Source: Gavia stellata (lineage: Eukaryota > Chordata > Aves > Gaviiformes > Gaviidae). From it: a stretch of 64,000 nt of DNA. Below are positions 57,381 to 64,000 of this stretch, piece after piece (positions within the stretch are counted from its first letter, which is position 1; each line of letters opens with the position of its first letter). The position numbers were made by a program, and so were the translations under genes. The notes under the pieces were generated by a model that saw only the letters and a list, made by a program, of their open reading frames with translations, was not told the origin of the DNA and did not search any database. The DNA lies in NCBI RefSeq assembly GCF_030936135.1, contig NC_082603.1, positions 36,498,329 through 36,562,328 on the forward strand, given 5' to 3'.

Positions 57381-60300
57381 GGTCCTTTAGTGCACTCCTG
57401 TTATCTCAGTGAGCATCATAAAGATCTTCAAAATCATGTGTAAACCATTCAAGTTGAACTGGAGATGAAGTTCACTGTTTCCTCTAAAAAAACATACAGG
57501 GACCATCATATAAAATTCATAAATGGAAAATTTGAGAAAAAAAAAAGCAATAATTCTTCATCTAACATTTAGCTGAACAGTAGAGCTTACTACTACATAG
57601 CATTGCTGGTGTCCAAAGTTCACATGGGTTCAGGAAGACATTAGTCAAACTCAAGGAAATAAAATCCAGTTAGGCCTAATAAGTAACAGGGACCACCCTT
57701 GACACCAGCTAATTACAGGGGTGGGAAGACAGTGGGGAAGCAGCACAGTATTCTTGCCCTTTTCTTATATTTTTCCTAGGGATCTGCTGCTGGCCAAAGG
57801 CCAGAGGAAGAATTTGGAGGCACGGTCCGTCCCTGAAGCCATTCTCAGAGCCACAGGAGCCAATCTGTGCTGCATTGTTTCTTCCTGCAGCCACAATCTT
57901 CCAGCAGCCTCTATGCCTCTTCTTCCTCTGTGGATCTGAGGAAGGCTTGTTGCAATTTTTTGTAATATTTTAAATTATCCTTTTCATCTGCAATGTATTA
58001 CAAAAACTTTGCAGGACTGCTTTTAAAAAAACCTCAAATATGGAAGCTAAAACTTCCTACTCCCGCTGATTTTAAAACAAGAACAAAGAAGGTGTGTTTG
58101 AATGGAAACTGCAATTCTAAATTAGTGGACTGCCTTGTATAGGTGCCAGACTATCAATTCAAGAAAACTCCTCAATTTTCCTTAAAAGTAGCAAAGGAAA
58201 AGGAACAGTGGTTCTGTGTGAGTGCAACTCCACCTCCCAGCGCGCGTTAGTGGTGGCGTGAGGAAACTGCCTGCATTTCTGGGGAAGTTATTCAGGCATA
58301 CACTCATTCTAACTTTGACGTCGTCACAGAGCTTGGCAGCAAGGATAACGAGCGGCACCAAATGTGATGCGGACGTCCATCCTCTAGGATCTCTACTGGA
58401 GTGGATTTCAAGCACAAATTACTGGACAGCCACCACCTGGTAATGACTCTCCATCACTTCCCATCTTCGCTGGACTTGCGCCTGTGTTCTAACAGTAGCT
58501 ATGTTTAGACTCCCAGAAAAATTCATCCCTCCTAAAGACACTTAAAAGCATATAAAAAAGCAGGTTCAGAGACAGAACAACTCAAATGTGCAGTTTACAT
58601 ATTGTACTATGGGAACTGTCAGTGATTCCAATTTCTCCACAGGCTTATGGTGCACAAGGATTTGAATGCCAAGGTCTCTCCTACGTGCTCGTTATCTATG
58701 TCTGATTCACGATACTGTATGCAAAAGTAACACCTTTGGCACCTGAGTTATTTGGATGTTATTCTAAAACTCTGTATGCTGGCTGAACTGACCCAAGGGG
58801 CCTAATGAATGCAGACACTCGTGAACAAGTGTAATGATATACTGAACTACAAGGAGACAAAATCTGTCCACAGCATGGACTCATAAAAATCCAGATCCCA
58901 TTACTATTAGCATGTTAGTTCTACTATAGCAGCACTCATAGGTTACAAGTGTACTGATTACCGAAAGAGAAAAACATAGTGTCTATGCCCAAAAGCTTGC
59001 GCTCCAAAATCTTGGTCTACCAACACTAACACACGTACTTAATTGAAAGCAAGTGAGTTCTTCTTCGAAAAAATTACAGGTCCAAGGCTCAGCTGATGAA
59101 TTCAAAGCACAGTAAATGTAGAGAGCACATGGAATTTCAGGTCACAAGGAGATGAAAGTTGAAGCTGGCAACAACTGAAGCTAAATTACACAGAAACACG
59201 TGGTGTGGGTAATCTGCAGGTGGTCACAGGTTTATGTTTGCCTCTAGGAGCCTGACAGAAAGGAAGCTTGCACTAGCAGTGACCAACACACCGCTGCAAG
59301 GCAGGGACAATCTGTATCAAAAGAAATCTCATACACTACAAAAATTCACCTACACTTCAAAAATTCATGTAACAACAAAATAAAGACAAAAAGAAGAAGA
59401 AAAAAATAACAAGGCTGGCAGCAGGACTTCCCTAAATGTTTTAGCTGAACGCGTTCTGCTGGCCACCTAGCTGTGTATGTACACAGCAGAGAGGAGCAGT
59501 GAGATTTCAGGGGTCTGAGCAGCCACGGAAATCAACAGCAGCCATGGGTGTTCCATAACTTAGTAAATGAAATCACTACCTTATGTGCAGAAAGACAAAT
59601 TGAAGAGCTGAACTGTAGGGAACAGACCTAAAAACCAGCATGGCTCAGTTACCCTCTGCCAGCCAAGAGAAAATGCATTGCTGTCACTAGCATGATGCCC
59701 CAGTAACGCTTCCCAGAAAGACCCATTCTACCAGGTCAGACTAGTAAATGTCCATGTTGACTGACTCCAGGAGACATGGCAGTGAAGTTCATGCTAGTTC
59801 CCAGCCCTCGGCATGCACTCTGCCTGCACAGCATTAGACGCTGGAGGGTCTCGCACGCTGCAAGGGGGCCTCAGCCTCGATTCCGTCACACCGAGAAGAG
59901 CATTGAGGACATCAGTGGTGCGTTTCTGTGTGCTGTGCTTGACTCCACGAGCAGATGCAAAACAAATCTGCGCCTAAAATGAACTCATCTTGTGGACTAA
60001 ATTGCTAAGGTAGTAACACCCTATTTAGGCTAGCCCTGTCACCAATACCAGCCTCTGCAAGGTGCACTATGGAGCACTGAACTTCACACCTCAGCGGGGC
60101 CTTGCATTCAATATTGAAAAATACATAGTCACAGAATTTCACACAAGTTAGGCACTCATGTGGAAGGGAGAAGAGGGAGAATTCCTTCTGCAGTTGTGGC
60201 CTCCACTTACGAGCCATCCATATTCCAGAACTGTAATCCACGCAGAACAGCATGTTCAGAAAAACAGGTTGTACACAGAAATCTTACACCCACAGTTTAA

Positions 60301-61154
60301 AGCATCCCACTCAGAGTACCACTCCTCCACCATTAGAAATTTCAAGGGGCTAAGGACGGGAGTTCCTTTACAGACTTCTCCCTGAGACAGTATACTAATT
60401 TCTAGACCTCTCTGTCACAACTAGATACATTAGGGAAGCGGCAATTCAGGTAAGTGGGAAAGAGGTGGATATTAAAGAGGTGTATGGATTCAGTTATAAG
60501 AGAAAAACTATGTAGGATTTGAGAAAATGATGACTCAGGCAGGGCACATGCTGTCTTGGAGAATTTGTAAATGTAAACATAAAGTAGGGGAAAAAACTGC
60601 TTAAGGATGTGCAAAAAGGCAAAACTAAAAACAATGGAGTTAAATTAAAGAAAAATCTTTTTAATAATGAATATCCAGAAAAATCTTCCACTGTTGAGAC
60701 CTATTAGGCACTTTGATAATCTCCTAAAAAAATGGAACTAGTAGTTCCTACTAAAGTTGCTTGAAATATTTCCACACAGACTATTTTCAGAGAGTAAGGG
60801 TCCTTCATTCAAACAGAAAGCTCTTCTTGTCCTTAAAATTACCAATGAATTCTTATTTTTCATAAATGTATTATTACATCTCAGTTGGGAAAAGCTCACA
60901 TCTTTTTTATCCGTTCTCTCCACCTCTTCTGTTCAGTGGTGGGAAAAAAAAAAAAGTAGAAAAACTTCATTACAAAGGGGAAAATATAAAAAATCAACGA
61001 ATAGGAAACAGAAATAAAAAAATTGCAGGCATTTTGTGTTCAGTGTATCAATGCCTAGAGAGGTTAACAAAAACAATGCAAAAGAGCTATCATTTGCTTT
61101 AAAGGATTAAAAAAAAATCTGGATTAAACTAGATGAGGACTCCAATGCCACCAG

Positions 61155-61271
61155 GTAAACAGTAAACAGCCATTTGGGAGATGACAAACCCTTCCGACAA
61201 CAAATTTCCTATTCGTGCAGAAGGAAATGCCCTGCACCAGTCTGGGTTCCACTGTTTACTGTTTGTAAACA
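61155..61271. promoter_or_regulatory. Cluster of forkhead motifs
   Basis: GTAAACA at 61155-61161 and 61162-61168 (adjacent direct copies), TGTTTAC at 61253-61259, TGTTTGT at 61260-61266 and GTAAACA at 61265-61271. Five forkhead-type sites within 117 bases in the ERICH3 intron. FOXJ1 drives motile-cilium genes and binds this core, but any forkhead factor would fit. Confidence 0.35.
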
Positions 61272-64000
61272 CATTCTGTGCAAGCGCAAAGGAGTAGATA
61301 TCAGCGGGTTTCTGAATGCTTCTACGACCCGAGCATAGAAATCTCTTTGAAGATTAATCACTACAGCCAGAACAAAAAGATCATCCTGACCTTCAAACTT
61401 AAAGGCAAAGTCCCTAGAAATCCAAAATTCCAGTGATCTGAAGTGTCACCCAAAGCTGGCAGTAACCTTAAAACATCCTTATCCAGTGTTACAGTCTACT
61501 GCAAACTAGTGCTAAGGACTGCAGAACTCCTTCAGGCTTCCAGCCCCGAGAAGATAGATGTTGGAAGCACTGCTCCTCTTGTCGGCAGTCATTTACACTT
61601 ACGGGGAGCAGTCAAACAGAGCTCAGAGCACAGAACAGATGCATTCACAATATAACAACGATCACAAAAAAGGCTTTTCCACCGCTATCGCTAGCTCCTA
61701 ATCACGCCTCTTCCATTATTTATTGTACTTACATGTTTAGACTTCTAAAAGCCCCTCTAGGTCCCCATCCAGTATTTGGGTAACCACTCCTTACACTAAA
61801 ATACCAAATGTCAAATTAGAATATTACCTGTCTCTTCCTTACATCCTCAGCAAACACAACAAGGAAAATGAAGTCAAGCCAGCTTCTCTGCCTCCTTTCT
61901 CCAAAAGTCACGGAGAAATGGTTAAGAAGTCACAGCTCACATGGACCGAAGGGAAAACTGACTCCAAGTTGTGAGCTTCCCAAGAAGCACTTTTGAAAAC
62001 AGCTTCCCTCCTTTCCACAGAGGCAACGCTGCTCAGCGCCGGACACCCGTGGCCCACTGCTGATTGCCAAAGGAGATGCAAGTAGTAACAGATGAACGCT
62101 CTATTCGTGTGCTGATGTAAAAGACAGAAGCCGCAAATAGGGCTGCTAAGAAAGAAGATTAAACCTGTCTCGTTTAAAACCACAGAGAATGTAAATGATT
62201 TAAACGCGTGTCCTGAGCTACTGCAGTAAAGAAGAACAAAGCAAGCCACGGCAAATACAAATTGAAAAACGTTAGCAGTGCCTGCCAGGTGATCAGTAAG
62301 GAGCCCCTGCCTAGATGACTGGCTGCTTTACACCATTATTGCTGATGTTAAATGTCCAGATTTCAAGATTTGGTGGCTTCCCAAGAGCCTTTTCTCCTCA
62401 TCATAGAAAACCTTGTGTCGAATGCATGAGTTTTGGTGCATGCAGCAGTATTACATCCCAGTACAAACAACGGTGAATAAGGGTGGCCATTAACGAAGCC
62501 CTTAATGCATAAGTAGCCATGAAAGGCCCTTACACTTACCTGTTCCTTTCCACCTACGCACACCTATGCATCCACACACTTTCACTGGATCATCACACAC
62601 TGCTAGAGCTTGAGAAGCATCTGATTAAAGTCACCAAAAAGTTCATAACGCCATACACTAGCAAGCAGAAAAGAATGCTTAATTGTACTGATTATTCATG
62701 AACCGCAAGCTATTTCTGATTATCACGTGACAACAAAAATTAACATCCTTTTTGATCACTGCAATGATTTTATAAGCAAGGATGTTTCAAACCTGCTTTC
62801 AATTTCTACTGGATTTTATACTTCCTATAAAAAGACTGGATCTTTCTTCCAGCTGCAACCTTTCCACAAACAGCTGTATTACCTTTGTTTAATTAACCTG
62901 GAAATACAAATGTGAAAGTAATGTTTCCGTTTAACTTGAGAAACAGTTTGCACTATAGGACTGTCAAATGTAAGGAAGATAAAGTAATTAGTTTTAAAAC
63001 AGCAGTAAATGGAGAAACCCTGGTACATTATGCCAAGCAAGAGGCTCATAAGTCGGCTCAGGATCTAACAAAGCCATAGAGGAGAAATGTTAGAGAGAAA
63101 TAAAACACTGCGCCAAAAGGAAGAGGCAATTCACTTCTGGCTTATTCACCACATGGGGGATGGAATTCTACTGTTAGTCTAATAAATGAGAAATTGCCTG
63201 CAAGTTTTCTGTGGGATTATTTATGAAGATGCGCGGCTTGGACTGCATGAAGGCCAATAGTTAAAACACTAGACATTAAAAGTGCTGATCCAAAAAAACG
63301 AATGACAGAAAACGCCACTTACTCTACAAAATTTTTTTCCAGAACAGTTCAATCTTTCTGAATTAATAATGGTCTTGGGCACTCCACTGCACGTTTTTGT
63401 AGCTACATTTGGATCAAGAATCACAGGCTATCTTACTGACTCAGACTCTTACTTACTCACAGACAGCCTTGAACAGGGACCCTCCCAAACCGCCGAACTG
63501 CGGCAAGCAGAAGGGACGGCTGAGCTAGTGGCGTTTCCTCCCTGGGCCAGGACAGAGTCAGTGATGCACCAGAGGACCGAGCTGAGGTCCTGATTATTCA
63601 GGGCCACTAAAGACAGCACTTCTAAAACACAAGGTGGTATGTTGGGCTTCCTGGCGACTTCTCGGATAAAAGTGCGTATCCACAGCAGGTGTAAGTGGTC
63701 AGAGCCTCTGGGATGTCGGTGACCACTGACATGAAGTGCTGATCTGCCCCAAGTACTTAGAGCTAATTTGCTGCCTGGCTCCATCTCCACTTCTGCAACT
63801 GAACGGTTCAGCAATGTCTGCTGTGAGCTGGCACATGCTTACATTGCCAGTGGGTTTGGCTGTATTTCAGTGACAGATGGCAGAATGAGTAAGAACAGAT
63901 AAAATAGCTATCTTTCACCAATTCAGTAGGAATTGCATAGTTTTTCCTATGCAGACTCAACATACATACTGGACAGGCACAAAATGTAAAACATGCATCA

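Larger units (their letters stand above)
57016..64000 (-). other. ERICH3 intron (window end)
   Basis: No exon of the acidic type expected upstream of 57015 could be found. It contains a forkhead-motif cluster at 61155-61271 and an RFX-like half site at 57371-57380. Short ORFs at 58.2, 60.0, 61.9 and 63.5 kb have no family features. Confidence 0.6.

Noticed and set aside
58182..58415. 77-codon minus ORF (LVPLVILAAKLCDDVKVRMS) as an ERICH3 exon
   Set aside because: No matching phase-1 donor and no similarity to the ERICH3 DUF4590 or acidic regions as I know them.
60005..60253. 82-codon minus ORF with a GTAAGT nearby as an exon
   Set aside because: The base context before GTAAGT (GGCTC) is poor and would leave only a tiny exon after the nearest acceptor.
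63449..63814. 121-codon minus ORF near the window end
   Set aside because: Some stretches look protein-like, but there is no recognised family, no fitting splice pair and no acidic character for ERICH3.

Overview
The window is vertebrate nuclear DNA and most probably avian. It has split genes with GT-AG introns, three 3' ends of CR1 retrotransposons of the bird type (tandem CACAGAAT / ATTCTGTG termini), one old MIR fragment, AT-rich introns and a few short CpG-rich patches. There is no bacterial, plasmid, phage or CRISPR signature. From remembered human 1p31.1 synteny, the locus is the TNNI3K - ERICH3 neighbourhood with the two genes convergent.

Layout. (1) 1-39,420, plus strand: the 3' portion of TNNI3K, the cardiac troponin I-interacting kinase. 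Eight coding exons (3499-3551, 4950-5002, 6222-6354, 11673-11782, 25031-25090, 26940-27109, 33738-33817, 39028-39104) join in frame. They run from just before the DFG motif of the kinase domain through APE and the kinase C-lobe to the Ser-rich tail and stop. The ankyrin repeats, the kinase N-lobe and the HRD catalytic loop lie upstream of the window. (2) The 13.2-kb TNNI3K intron 11783-25030 is a graveyard. It contains a decayed antisense coding block that I take to be LRRC53, a second decayed antisense block of uncertain family (possibly PRRT3/PRRT4-like), a degenerate non-LTR reverse-transcriptase fragment and a CR1 end. (3) 39,421-45,530: convergent intergenic DNA with a truncated CR1 and CpG-rich patches. 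(4) About 45,530-57,015, minus strand: the 3' part of ERICH3 (glutamate-rich 3), with four coding exons at 57015-56659, 52332-52186, 50554-46644 and 46154-46083. The 3.9-kb exon holds an 18-copy in-frame repeat of 32-34 residues. (5) 57,016-64,000: an ERICH3 intron, or intron plus an unrecognised exon.

The two genes are not functionally linked as far as I know: TNNI3K is a heart-restricted TKL-family kinase and ERICH3 is a cilium-associated acidic protein. The items most worth a second look are the higher-order ERICH3 repeat; the two decayed antisense coding blocks inside TNNI3K; a perfect 22-bp palindrome with NKX-type cores grouped with GATA and MEF2 motifs in a TNNI3K intron; a possible NAGNAG micro-exon just before the last TNNI3K exon; and a cluster of forkhead motifs in the ERICH3 intron. 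All motif and homology statements come from reading the sequence and memory of the families; no search was run.
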